Below are positions 21,601-31,883 of a DNA stretch of 64,000 bases, one piece after another. Every line of letters begins with the position of its first letter. Positions within the stretch are counted from its first letter, which is position 1. Both the position numbers and the translations under genes were made by a program. The DNA is from Sanderia malayensis (taxonomy: Eukaryota > Cnidaria > Scyphozoa > Semaeostomeae > Pelagiidae). Where the stretch lies: NCBI GenBank assembly GCA_013076295.1, contig RQOL01000895.1, positions 1 through 64,000 on the forward strand. The letters run 5' to 3'. Under the pieces are notes generated by a model that saw only the letters and a program-made list of their open reading frames with translations, was not told the DNA's origin and ran no database searches.

Positions 21601-22143
21601 TGTATTGTGCAAAGTTTAATTTTGAATTTGGATAACAATTGGTTTACTGAACTGAATTATAAACGCTCTGTTTATTTATTAATTACGCATGGGACTGTTT
21701 TAAGCATTGTTAAACACCTTTTAGTTCTCCCAATGGGACTTTTGCCTCAACATAAATAGCAGCTAATTGTTGAGGCAAGGGGAGAAAGCTTGGTAGGCAT
21801 GGCACTGCTGCTGTTTGTAAACGAAGTTTTTGGTCGCCAGGATAAACAGTCTGTAAGTTTATTTATTGATTTCCTTGTATTAATTTATTTAAATACTAAA
21901 ATTATTAACTACGTTTTTGCCCTTTACATTTCTTGTAGTTATTTATTTACATTGTTGTTATCTACGTCGAAAGGTTTCTTAAATTGCATTCTGTAGTTAT
22001 TTGTTGCTAATTTGTGCAATTTATTTTCTAGCAAACCACATTCGTGATACTGAAACCTTTGGTTTATTTGCTGTGTTTTCTGGGTTTGGTTCGCGGTGCG
22101 TTTGGGCAGTTTTCCCCCGATGCTTTGAGATTCGTTAATTACA
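21601..22143 (+). repeat. BEL LTR 3 (543 bp)
   Basis: Starts TGTATTGTGC after a G-rich GGGGCCGGA tract and ends TTAATTACA, followed by the TATTG duplication. Private variants compared with LTR1/2 are AGGCATGGC, GTGCAATTT, TACTGAAACC and TTAATTACA. Confidence 0.9.
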
Positions 22144-22148
22144 TATTG
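22144..22148. other. Target-site duplication TATTG, right
   Basis: Matches 7960-7964 and marks the right edge of the BEL array. The interrupted DIRS ORF2 resumes here. Confidence 0.85.
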
Positions 22149-23238
22149 CGTAATTTGTTTTGCCCGAGACTAATACACCGTACTATAATAGTCAAGCACA
22201 TACAGCGTATCAACAATATCGCAGCTAACCAATTTTCTCGCCTGCAGATTCACGACTTCTGTCGATTCGCACAGCATGCAGTTCGCAAGCAAATAATCCT
22301 AACGAGCAAAATTTGAGAAGTTTAATTCACGATTGCTCATATCTTCAGTCAATGTCATTAGCCCCCTCGTCACACTGCGCATATGACAATGGGCGAGCCT
22401 CCTACAAAGCATTTTGCGGGCAGCACCATCTTCACGCGTATACATCATCTGAATCTTCTCTTTGTTTATTTGCTACACACCTTGCCCGAACTGCCTGTTA
22501 CTCAACCATTCGAGCTTATCTGGCTGCGGTCTGGTTCTTGAATATCCAACTTCGTCATCAAATCAACCTTCCCAACATGGTTCAATTACAACTTACTTTA
22601 CGGGGCGTTCGTTGTAGAAAAGGCCTGACATCACGTGATAAAAAATTTCCCATCACAATTGGAATTTTAAATTGAATTTTTCAGCCTCAATTTAAATTAA
22701 ATTGAGGCTGAAAAATGAACTATGTAAAACATTGTGGCCTGAGGGCGATAAACTCATGATCTGGGCGGCTTTTACTACGGCCTTTTTCGGCTTTCTATGC
22801 TCTTCGGAATTTTGTGCCCCACAACCCCGCTCATTTGAAGCCCGTTCTTGCCTTCTCATTGACGATATACAACTAACATCAACCGCCGCGTCTGTCAAAA
22901 TCAAAACATCAAAAACTGACCCCTTTGGCATTGGCCACACAATTAACTTTGCGGCTTCTGGCTCCTCACTTTGTCCCCTCCGCACCTTATAAAAGCACAT
23001 GGCCGGCGGTCTACGGCCGAACTATCCCGCCTTCGTATTCACAGACAACACGTTCCACACGCGCACAAAACTTACTTCTATCATCCAAGGCCTTCTTGGT
23101 ACTTCGGTCCACAGCAACTCACTCTACACATCACATAGCTTTCGTGTTGGGGTTGCCACCTCAATTGCAGCCGCGCATGCGCCAGAAAGCATAATTAAGC
23201 TACTTGGTCGCTGGTCAAGCAATTGCTACACGAGATAA
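22149..23238 (+). pseudogene. DIRS-like ORF2 remainder: RNase H end and tyrosine recombinase
   Basis: Begins with IVKHIQRINNIAANQFSRLQ, the RNase H tail of DIRS elements, where A-D-x-L-S-R is usual and the Asp is lost. From about 22319 comes the recombinase N-terminal domain (LAPSSHCAYDNG, TIRAYLAAVWFL). The catalytic domain includes LMIWAAFTTAFFGF, SKTDPFGIGHT, HSFRVGVATS and LLGRWSSNCYTR. The box II HxxR and the nucleophile Tyr are present, but the box I Arg (normally FLRSSEF) is Cys, and a TAA follows CYTR. A 28 nt disruption near 22676-22716 and a frame change near 22990 confirm decay. Confidence 0.75.
22676..22716. repeat. Perfect 19 bp palindrome within the recombinase gene
   Basis: ATTTTTCAGCCTCAATTTA, a 3 nt loop AAT, then the exact complement. 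Normal coding (GILN, then LRLKNELCK) is interrupted by the left arm, which is an inverted copy of the coding right arm. This is the signature of a template-switch insertion. Confidence 0.85.
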
Positions 23239-23835
23239 ATTTGCCCGATGGAATGTAGCCAAGCCGAGGACAATAGCCTAACTCTTCGCATTCGCAAATC
23301 GGACATTCCAACCTCGCATCCATAACAAAAAAAAAACAAACAAAAAACAAAAATTTCATTGGTGCTGCAATTTGGAGAAACACTTGGGCTGTAATTTTGG
23401 CGGTTTGGCCACCTATTTAGTGGCTTAGTAAATTTAGTTTGTTAATTGCACAAACCACTCTTCAAGGGTGTTCCTGACCACACTTCGAGCAGTTCACCAT
23501 CTTGGCTTGTTCCGTAGTGGACAGGCTATACACCGCGAGTAATACGGGTGGGGGCGTTTTAGCTCAGTTCACTGGACAAGTCCCGTAACAACTGCGAGAC
23601 GCATCGTATAGCTTTGGGGCGTTATTGGCCTCGATAGAACACGTTCGTAGTGGTTGCATATATTCAGCCTGAGAGTGTGTTTTAGTCTCTAGTCTAATAT
23701 TAGATAAACAGCCTGTATGACCACAATTGCGGCCAAAATTATAATATCAACGATACAGTTCCAACTTATACACTTCTGTTTTTATTGTTGTATTCTGTGA
23801 CCTTCATTGTTAATCATTGTCTGGGGCTCAGTCTT
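23239..23835 (+). mobile_element. Probable 3' non-coding tail of the DIRS-like element
   Basis: No ORF after the recombinase end. It holds an A-rich run near 23328-23352 and TTTGGCCACCTATTTAGTGGC at about 23404. DIRS elements end in unusual inverted or internal complementary repeats, but I could not pair this tail with the 5' end near 5.5-5.7 kb. The boundary is approximate. Confidence 0.4.
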
Positions 23836-23844
23836 CATAGAGAC

Positions 23845-26540
23845 ATATTATGGGCTTTGATCAAATCACTTCCTTCTAATGAAACAGAAATAGAAGAAAT
23901 AGGATTGTGGACACGCTACAACAAAATACTCAGAGTCTATCTATGATAAGTCCACTGTAGAGTATTTGCCGACAATACCCCAGCCTCCTGACTACGATTT
24001 TTGCAAGAAGTTTATCGATGATTTACAAGTAATGATGGAAACATTAAATCTAAACCACATTTTCGCGCATTCAGACGAACACATCTATGCGAAACAGGCC
24101 CATATCATCTGGAAAACCCCAGGGATTACACAAGCACGTTATCATTATCATGGGCGGTTTCCATCAACTCAGGGTTAGGCAGAAAACGATTTACAAGCGG
24201 TATGCATGCTTGGGCCTAAAAGAAAAGAATGGTTTGCTGATGCTGAAGTCATAGCGCAGGGATCATCTGCTGCTGCTATCGAAGGTCGCAACTACTATAG
24301 AAACATGCAATTACTGAAAGAAAGTTTCGATAGTCTGATACAATTTTGAGCCGAAGATGCATTGGAAAGTATGCAAGAAGTTCCTGACCCTCTCAGAGAG
24401 CTAGATGAATGCCCTTCCCGAGAAAAAGAGGACAATATATTAAAATCTAATGACTTCAAATTGACATATGACAAGATTTTTGATACGAAAGGTACTCAAG
24501 GGCAACTGATAACAGCCTACCTGAAGGATGTGTCTTCTTTGCTATCATTGGCTCGTGCTGCTCGAAACGGGGACTACGAGCTTCACATGGAAGCTCAGCG
24601 AAAAATGCTAAAGTTTTGATTTGCTTTCCATCATATGAGTTATGCTCGATATTTGACGTACCAACACGTCTACCTCGCACACCTTGACTTAACTGGCCTT
24701 CCTGGTATTGAAGATTTGAGGTCTAGCGGTGTTGGAGGCAGCTTAAGCAGTACGAATTTTTCAGCGATTCATGGAGACTTGATAACAGAAGCCTTCAATG
24801 GTCAAAGAAAACGGCAAGCTGGCCCATACAGGCTTGGCTACAGTAATAATATCGAGGCAGTAAACAACTGGGTGGAAACCATTCAAATTCATGTCATGTT
24901 AAGAGAAACTCTCGCCAAAGCTATAAAAACTTCCACCAACAGCACTCAAAAGAGGAAATGAAAAACGCGCGGAATATTCACCAAGTCCATGCAAAGAATT
25001 TAGTAACGAAATTGAAGGATTATGGAAATGATCAATTTTTGGGAAACGCAAGAAAGATTTCAACAGGCAAAGAAATTGATGCTCAGGTGGTAGAAAATAA
25101 GATGTGATAAGTGCCAGGGAGATTGGTGATGATCTTTTCAAGCGGTTTGTTGAGCAAATGTTATTGCAGAAGCAAATCAATTTCTTCCACCCAATCAAAC
25201 GCTGCAAATTAAACAATGGGCAAAAGAAACAAAAAGTGATTCCAAAGGCGGTATCCAGCTTAAAAGAGAATCGGCAGGCATTTGGCGTGCTTCTTGAAAA
25301 GGAAATTGATCTTCATGAATCTTTTCAATTTCCAATAACAACATACCCTCTCAATCTAGCAACTCCCGATGGTAACTAGCACCAGGGTCAAAAGAATGTA
25401 CTGAGAAACTATATGATTGTTCAGTCCAATGCTGTATTATCAGAGCCACCCCTCAGTGCTCGCTGGCTTTACAGAATGGCCATCATACCACAGATCAAAC
25501 CAAAGAACACAAATCGCGATTTCATGATTGCTGTCATCAACTCGATAACTCGGCAACGCTCTTCCAATCCAAAATGCATTGAATTCATCAACGATGTCTA
25601 CAGAGCAGATAGCACGAAAAGTTTGACTAGACTCCATTGTAGATAGCTCGATAGTTTGGCCATATCAAGAGCCTAGACCAGAAAATAATCTAGGGAAAAG
25701 AGGGGCATAATTTTTTCAACAACATTGATCACAAAATTGATTTGCTGAAAATTTTAATCACGTATCTGATGCTTCCAGAAGTCAGGCACTGCTGTGGCAT
25801 CCCCATGGTAACGAATTTTGTCCATTTGACTCTGCAACTCTCGAGTGATGTAGTCTCAGAAGAAGTTAAACGCAATCACGAAGAAGCGGACACCAGGATA
25901 GTGATTCATGCACTTCGCGAGGACACACCTGTCGTTGTTGTATCAAAAGATACCAATGTCTTCATCCTTCTCGTACATGCTTGTGCGAAATACAGGCCAA
26001 CGTCGCCATGGTTTATGAAAACACACAGCGACAAGTATGTCAAAATTCAAGAGGTAATTACGCATTTTGGCGAGGACCTCTGTCTAAAGCTTTCTCATAT
26101 ACATTGCCTTACAGGCTGCGATACAACATCATATCCATTTGGAGTCGGGAAAGTAAAGATATTAAAGAAGTTAGTAAATAAAAAAGATTCCCTTAGCCTC
26201 CTCAAGGGCTTGGCAATTCTGAAACCATTCGCCAGGATTTAGAGAGACGCGTTAAAGCGTTCGTACAACTGATCTGCTACAGTGGAGTGAAAGACAAAAG
26301 TTATGTGGAAACGAGGGTAAGGACGTACATGAAAATGAAAACCAAATCGTCAATGGGACTGCCGGCTGACCCTGAGTCTCTTAAACAGCATACTCGACGT
26401 GCCAATTTTCAACTAATGGAATGGCTTCAGTGTAATGAAGAACATATGCCTGACAAAAACATAATCAATAGTGGCTGGAGAATTGAAAGTGAAGAAGCTG
26501 AGACCTCTGTTGTAACTGTGTGGTATGAAGGTAAGCAAGT
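23845..26540 (+). pseudogene. C-terminal half of the EADTRI/TGCDTTS family gene (possible FEN/PIN-like nuclease), degenerate
   Basis: Successive frames carry family landmarks: WTRYNKIL and EYLPTIPQPPD; NHIFAHSDEHIYAKQ; WFADAEVIAQGSSAA; YARYLTYQHVYL; NHEEADTRIVIHAL; VSKDTNVFILL; HCLTGCDTTSYPFGVGKVK; and YVETRVRTYMKMKTK with PADPESL. The acidic E-A-D, D-T-(N/D)-V and G-C-D blocks, followed by G-x-G-K, mirror FEN1/XPG nuclease motifs (EAEAQ, D-x-D, GCDY...GIG-K). A flap-nuclease-like fold is my inference, not an established assignment. At least six stops or frameshifts occur. A donor-like GAAG/GTAAGC at 26530 may end an exon. Relics of the same family occur at 38459-38737 and 40495-40899. Confidence 0.55.
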
Positions 26541-27927
26541 ATTTATCTTTATATTACTATTTACAAGGGCAACGAACGAAAAAATGATGTATTGCAGAGT
26601 TTGGTCTAGTGTAGTGACGTCATCACTTAAAACTTTCAGAGCTTATATCTCTCCAAATATTTGTTTTATAGACTTGTTCCCAAAGTCATTTGTGTTAAGC
26701 TTTAAAAACTCTTTCGAATGACATACTTTATTTTGGGATTTGGTTAAACAAAATTTTATTGACCCCTTTTAGGCCCAATCACGTGACCCCATGGCCCCAA
26801 ATTTTAGGGCCTTGACGGATTTTAACAGCCAGACCCACCACCAGGAACACATATCAAAAGAAATAATTCCGGTTACCCTGGTTGCTAGTGTCTCATAGGA
26901 ATTTCCCTGTCTAATTACAAAGATAGTTTACTAATTCTCATTCTAAATTGTAGTTTGCTTAATATATCATATGGGACTTTGGGAAAATGTATTTCTTAGA
27001 TTCTTCATATGGCTCATTGCCAGTAAAAATTGCGGACGGAAAATGTTTGGCACCAAGGAACAATGGACTGGGAGAAAAGATATTGAATGGAATAATGGAC
27101 TGTGGATAACAGAACAAACCCTGGACAAAACAAAGGTTACTGAAAGGAACAATGAATGTAAGAATTGAAACTACGGAGTATATAAAAGATGTAAACCAAG
27201 AAACACTTACTTGGTTATCCGGATAATTCAAACAAATTTTACAGTTCGTTCAAGAAAACTTTTCCAAATTTAATAACCAAACCTGTTAAATGTTGAAGCC
27301 TCCGACGTACTTGTCAAAGCTTATATTAAAGGCCCCATACGACAACCAGGCCCCCTAAGATTAACATTCAAGGCATGAAACCCTGGAAATAATAGTGCAA
27401 AGTCCAGTTGGAAAAAACAGCAATCCGGGTTAGAGTTGTCCGGAATTCAACCTATGCTCTAATCTGGGTATAAATAAACTTCTTTCTTGCAAGGAAATGT
27501 GTTTCCAGAATACCCAGAAAAGAATAGATCTTAATTAAATTCACTTGCAGGCTGTCTAAGTATCATAAAGAAAAATAATAAATTTTGATCACAAGGAAGA
27601 GTTGTTCCAAAAATAACACTCTGGAAGCATTTATACAACAGCATTGAAAAAATATATCAATATTAAATTGTACTTGCCATGCAGTACTGATGTACATATA
27701 CTCCTTCTTCAACACATTCAAAAAAGGCTCCATACTTTCCATTTGGTGGATGGGCACAAAAGGAACAAATTCTTTGAGCTGCATTGAGAAAAGTAAACAG
27801 TTTTCAGAAAAAGATGATGCACTACATAAATTGGGTTTCGGCACGTTTTGCTGACAGATAATTCCGCCCTCGTGCCAATTTGCCCCCTGCTGATCATCTT
27901 GCTAGATTGTCTTACATATCAAGTATC
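26541..27927. other. No supported gene
   Basis: A+T-rich sequence with only short ORFs. The phrase TTTCCCTGTCTAA at about 26905 recurs near 39140, so part of this may be repeat derived from the downstream side of the EADTRI family gene. Confidence 0.5.
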
Positions 27928-28355
27928 TACCGAAATGCTGCGATTAAACGTAGACCTTTCTTTCAATGCACCCCTCGAATAAAGCCCCCGCCCCTCATTT
28001 TAATAAAATAAAGGGCGAATAAAAGCCCCCTTTATTAAACACCCCACTCGAATAGATGCCCCCTGTAGAGGGGCGTGTATTCAAAAAAACAGAATCGAAG
28101 CTGTTCCTACTATTCACATCATCGGGAAAGACCATGTTGATGATGACTTTGAACTAGATATTTCAATGTTTTTTAAATTATACTTCTGGAACCACACATA
28201 TTTAGTTGCTAATCCGAGTTTCACGCTAAGTGCGACCATCATCAGAGTTTTATTAATAAACGCCTCCCTCTTTCAAACGCCCCCTCAGATAGATGCCTGG
28301 GAAAATATCAAAAAATTAATAAGCGCCCCAGGCGTTTAATCGAAGCATTACGGTA
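27928..28355. mobile_element. Small element with ~23 bp terminal inverted repeats
   Basis: Left end TACCGAAATGCTGCGATTAA and right end complementary to TACCGTAATGCTTCGATTAA (about 20 of 23 match). The subterminal regions are rich in GCCCC/AATAA patterns on both sides. It is 428 bp and non-coding, so a MITE. No clear duplication was identified, so the superfamily is open. Confidence 0.6.
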
Positions 28356-28813
28356 CGTAAACGAAAGTGAGTATTTCCATATTACATCGACTGGTTAATT
28401 GGTCAATACAGTAATTCTTATAAAGCTATGTTATGCTTACTTATGCTTATTTATCTTGCACAAACCATTGTTCTTCAAAATGATTGCTAATAAGTGCCCC
28501 TTATAGAATCACTTTGTGATAGAACATTTATGATAAATAGGAAATCTTTGTACAAATTCAGTTTATAACACTCACGGAGCAAAAGTTACGCACCATCTGA
28601 TTCAAAATCGCCTCTAGAAGTGGCCATAAGGCCTGAGCACAAAACGTACATAACAATATACAGAGTTAGACTTCAAAAAAGACACTTATCTCTGCTGGTA
28701 CTCAAATTTTCACGCACTTGTGCGATCAGATCATCAGACAACTGATTAGATATTCACAGAAAATTATATTTATAGAATTTTAAAGAATTTTTGCGATGAA
28801 AAGATTACAATTG
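28356..28813. other. No supported gene
   Basis: A+T-rich, no ORF with a recognisable domain and no clear repeat structure. Confidence 0.5.
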
Positions 28814-29060
28814 TCATTGTCCTGGGGTGTTAATTGTTCGAAAGTTACGTAAATAGTATTTGTTCCCGTGTCGACACTTCAAAATTAGTTCTGATCGTCT
28901 ATTCGGTACACGTGTTTTGTTAGCGTTTATGATGTGTAGTTTTTCGGTAAGACAGAGGTTGCAGCGTTTTGTATTGTTTGTGTAGGCGGTGGCTTGGGTA
29001 GCGATAGACCAGTTGATGGAATGTTCTTTGTTCTTGTCTTTCAGTTGCCATACGTATTTT
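28814..29060 (-). pseudogene. Penelope-like element C-terminal tail (GIY-YIG region), minus strand
   Basis: The minus-strand ORF (listed from 29083) reads LSKYVWQLKDKNKEHSINW, then RCNLCLTEKLHIINAN, NRRSELILKCRH and KYYLRNF. This matches the end of GIY-YIG endonuclease domains of Penelope-like retroelements (SKHIW..K, RCNLCL.EK, N.R.EL...CRH). The catalytic N-terminal half is missing on this strand because the sequence joins an inverted copy at about 29060. Confidence 0.7.
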
Positions 29061-29295
29061 GAAAGCAACAACCAACCAACCAACGACCAGCAAAACCTAC
29101 ATCGGCCTTACAGAAAGAACTTTCAAACAGCGCTCCACACAACACAAATCCCCACTGACACACAGAAAACATCAAAACAGCACCGAACTTTCAAAATACG
29201 TATGGCAACTGAAAGACAAGAACAAAGAACATTCCATTAATGGGCACTCCATTAAAGATACAACAGCAAACTCTTCTTCGTCATCCCTACTTTGA
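29059..29295 (+). pseudogene. Penelope-like GIY-YIG domain fragment, plus strand
   Basis: The plus strand reads KTYIGLTERTFKQR (the YIG half of GIY-YIG and the conserved T-x-x-F-x-x-R), then TELSKYVWQLKDKNKEHS before the frame fails near 29240. It is head to head with the minus-strand tail. A shared inverted repeat of about 48 bp sits at 29016-29062 and 29189-29238. GIY-YIG is the nuclease that nicks the target for Penelope elements. Both pieces are too short to be active. Confidence 0.7.
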
Positions 29296-29299
29296 TATA

Positions 29300-30084
29300 G
29301 AATTAATGCTTCCATGAATACTTCCCTGTTCTGAAATGAAAGAAACTGTAATTTTCAATAGGTTCAAATGAATGCAGCCACATATTTTAGCACAAAAAAC
29401 AGGTTAACACCAAAATAAAGTTATATTTTGTTACATACTATGCAATCCCAAAACTTTCTTCAAAGCATATTTTTGTGTCTGAAGATTCAAGTTTTGCAGG
29501 TCCCATTATCTTGTAAATGTGGCATTTTTGCCTCTTGACTTGCTCAAGCTTCATTAGCACATGCATAATTGGCAATAAAAATGGTTAAAAATCACAATTA
29601 ACCTCAGAAATATATTGACGGAAGAGGATGAAAACAGAAGAGCAATTGGATGTAACAGCAATAACAAATGGAATTGGCCAAATCACTGAAATCTGTTTAG
29701 ATGATTTTCTATTCCAATTTCATTTGAATGGTTATTGGCCTCGTTTAGCTGATTACATGTGATAGTTGTACCATATCTCAACAAAATCTTGTGTAGAGCA
29801 AGCAATAAATTATTCCAAGAAGTTATTTTCAGCTACTTCAATAATCTTGAATGACAAACAATTTTTCACAAACAAATAAGACAAAACATAACAACAATTA
29901 TTGTGATCTTATAACGGTTGCTTCATCTCTTCTACATTTTATCAGCGCTCTTTGAAACTTGGTGTACACATTTGGTGGACAAATTTGAAAAAATTACTTC
30001 CGATTTCAAATCTCTCCTTTTCAAACTAAAGTGGAATCCAGCTATAACGAACTCTGTAGGGACCGAGAAAATAATTCGCAATAC
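29300..30084. other. No supported gene
   Basis: A+T-rich intergenic-type sequence. ORFs here lack recognisable domains. Confidence 0.5.
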
Positions 30085-30505
30085 ATTCTTTTCGTTTTAT
30101 AAGAATACTTAATTTTTCGCTGAGCCTCATTATTCTTAATTTTTTTCTATTTTGAGCCCGGGAATATTCTTAAATTATTCTTAGCGGGGCAGAAAATACG
30201 GATATGGCAATACACTGCTATTATTATCATCAATGCCAAAACGCATAACTATTACATGGCTAACAGAATAAGTCCTTATTTTCTGCAGCACAGATTTTGT
30301 CGACACTTTCATCGAAATTTGGATGAATGTATTTAAAACCATTGCCTGTGAAAAACACACCAATTCAAAAATAAAAAACGCCTGCTAAAAATAATAGTTT
30401 CACAAGATCGTGAGCCTGGTTATTCTTAAAATTTTCTTAAATTTCACGAATTTTGAGCCTCATTATTCTTATAAAGTTTATTCTTATAAAAAGAAAAGAG
30501 TGTAG
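30085..30505. mobile_element. Possible MITE with imperfect inverted ends
   Basis: The left side reads TTTTATAAGAATACTTAA...GCCTCATTATTCTTAA. The right side (to about 30500) reads the approximate complement, ending ATTCTTATAAAAAGAAAAG. Outside it the flanks also pair (AACGAACTC / GAGTTCGTT). A related ATTCTTATAAAAAGGGGTG occurs near 60122. The ends are not exact. Confidence 0.4.
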
Positions 30506-31130
30506 CAAGAGTTCGTTGTACGGAAGGGACATTTTTTATGAAAAATTCCAAACACAAATGGACCAGAATGTCTGTTGGACCCTCCTTCAAGTACTCGCGC
30601 TTAAGTGGCACACTATATTTTTCCAGAAAAAAGTTTACAGGATGACAACAGTTATTGCTCTGATAGATTGCAACAGGAAAAAATGCTCAAACATGTTTAA
30701 CAGTGAAACATCACAAAGCAAAATCGATATTACCATTTGATGTCAATTTTTCATTTCTATTTCTATTTTATCTACTTTTACTTATTTCTGTTCTGTTAAA
30801 CAAAAAAATTAGTGAAATTTTTTTGTTCCTTTTTGTTTCTCATAGCTACGATATATAATTTCGAGAGGGAATTGATCTTCTTTGCATTTCGTTCCTTATT
30901 TCCGCACAAAAAAGGCTTGATGTTTGAAGTCCATCCAGAACTTGAAAAACTTAAATGCGAATGCCTATTTGAAAAACACTTATATCAAGTCAAAAACCCT
31001 ATAAATATAGAAGCACTATAAACATATTTTGACAACATATTGAGAACTACGGATATTTTAATACTGCGTATTCCCTGCGCCTGCGATGCCATGCTTGCTG
31101 CTTAGGTTGCATCATCACTTGCGTTTTTGA
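30506..31130. other. No supported gene
   Basis: A+T-rich. Short ORFs at 30453-30740 and 30812-31021 show no recognisable domain. Confidence 0.5.
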
Positions 31131-31850
31131 CTCGCGGCGCGCATGCGCAAGCGAGTAGATGTTGGCGAGTGGGGAAAAATGTTGTGCACTGTGTCAGTGT
31201 TCGTGTCAGTGTTATGTGTTTCTGTTTACTTTCTCATATAAGGTATGTGCGTCAGATTCAAACGTTCACTTTTGATTTGGAATGAGGCTGCCAGGTATGA
31301 TGTCATTTTGCAAGTGTTTTATTGGATAAAATGTAAACCAGTTGAAACAACAAACAACATGACGTGCCATACTAGACGCTGGACACGCTGTGGCAGGGCG
31401 GAACCACGAGAACGATCACGCACGGAGACGGGGAGCATTTTTGACTCGTTGGAAGCATCAGGTGAAAAGAAGAAAGTTTTCTAGCTGTATGCTTATGCAA
31501 CTATACAGCAATAACAGTATTTCATTTTTGTTTTAGAAAATGAAAGTTTTTTTCGCTTTAAAGAAACAAGATCGAAAATTGAATTCAAAATATTTGCTTC
31601 AGTGGTGTTGAAACAAATGTTTTTTGAATTTGCCGGGTTTAATCCTGAAAATTAAATCCAGGGTAATTTATGTCCAGGAGTTAAAAAACGTGAATAGTCA
31701 ATAAAATTAGTTATTCAGTTTTTCTGAAGCTCAACTTTTAGGCTCGCAAAGTTTGACCATAATTTGATATCATTTTCCTCACTTTCTGGATAAAACAGTG
31801 AAATAAAAGTCATCTATCGCGAGTCACATCAAGGTTCCTTTGATCTAGGT
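31130..31850 (+). repeat. Repeat shared with the region upstream of the KDZ transposase
   Basis: 31140-31260 (GCAAGCGAGTAGATG, TGTGTCAGTG, CATATAAGGTATGTGC) matches 56640-56770 in the same orientation. 31480-31830 (CTAGCTGTATGCTTATGCAA ... CATCTATCGCGAGTCACATC) matches the reverse complement of about 56280-56590. The element may be the 5' end of another KDZ-type copy, because the same CATATAAGGTATGTG precedes the KDZ exons. No protein is identified. Confidence 0.6.
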
Positions 31851-31861
31851 TGTTGCCCACG

Positions 31862-31883
31862 CGGAAGCGCGATAGCGCTTCCG
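31862..31883. repeat. Short GC-rich hairpin
   Basis: CGGAAGCGC-GATA-GCGCTTCCG, a 9 bp perfect stem in an A+T-rich context. A GC-rich hairpin of similar style occurs at 46781-46815. Confidence 0.7.

Larger units (their letters stand above)
7965..22143 (+). mobile_element. Tandem BEL/Pao retrotransposon, LTR-internal-LTR-internal-LTR
   Basis: Three LTRs (7965-8508, 14780-15319, 21601-22143) separate two almost identical internal regions (8509-14779 and 15320-21600). The Pol content (DUF1759-like gag, aspartic protease DNGS, RT with YVDD, RNase H, HHCC/DDE integrase) and the order PR-RT-RH-IN fit BEL/Pao. Only one TATTG duplication flanks the array, so one insertion was followed by tandem duplication. 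The middle LTR is a hybrid of the outer two, as expected from LTR-LTR unequal crossing-over. The copies share nonsense codons, so neither encodes a full polyprotein. Confidence 0.9.

Noticed and set aside
23540..23575. tRNA/SINE box A-like TTAGCTCAGTTCACTGG
   Set aside because: No box B at the right distance and no cloverleaf; chance match.
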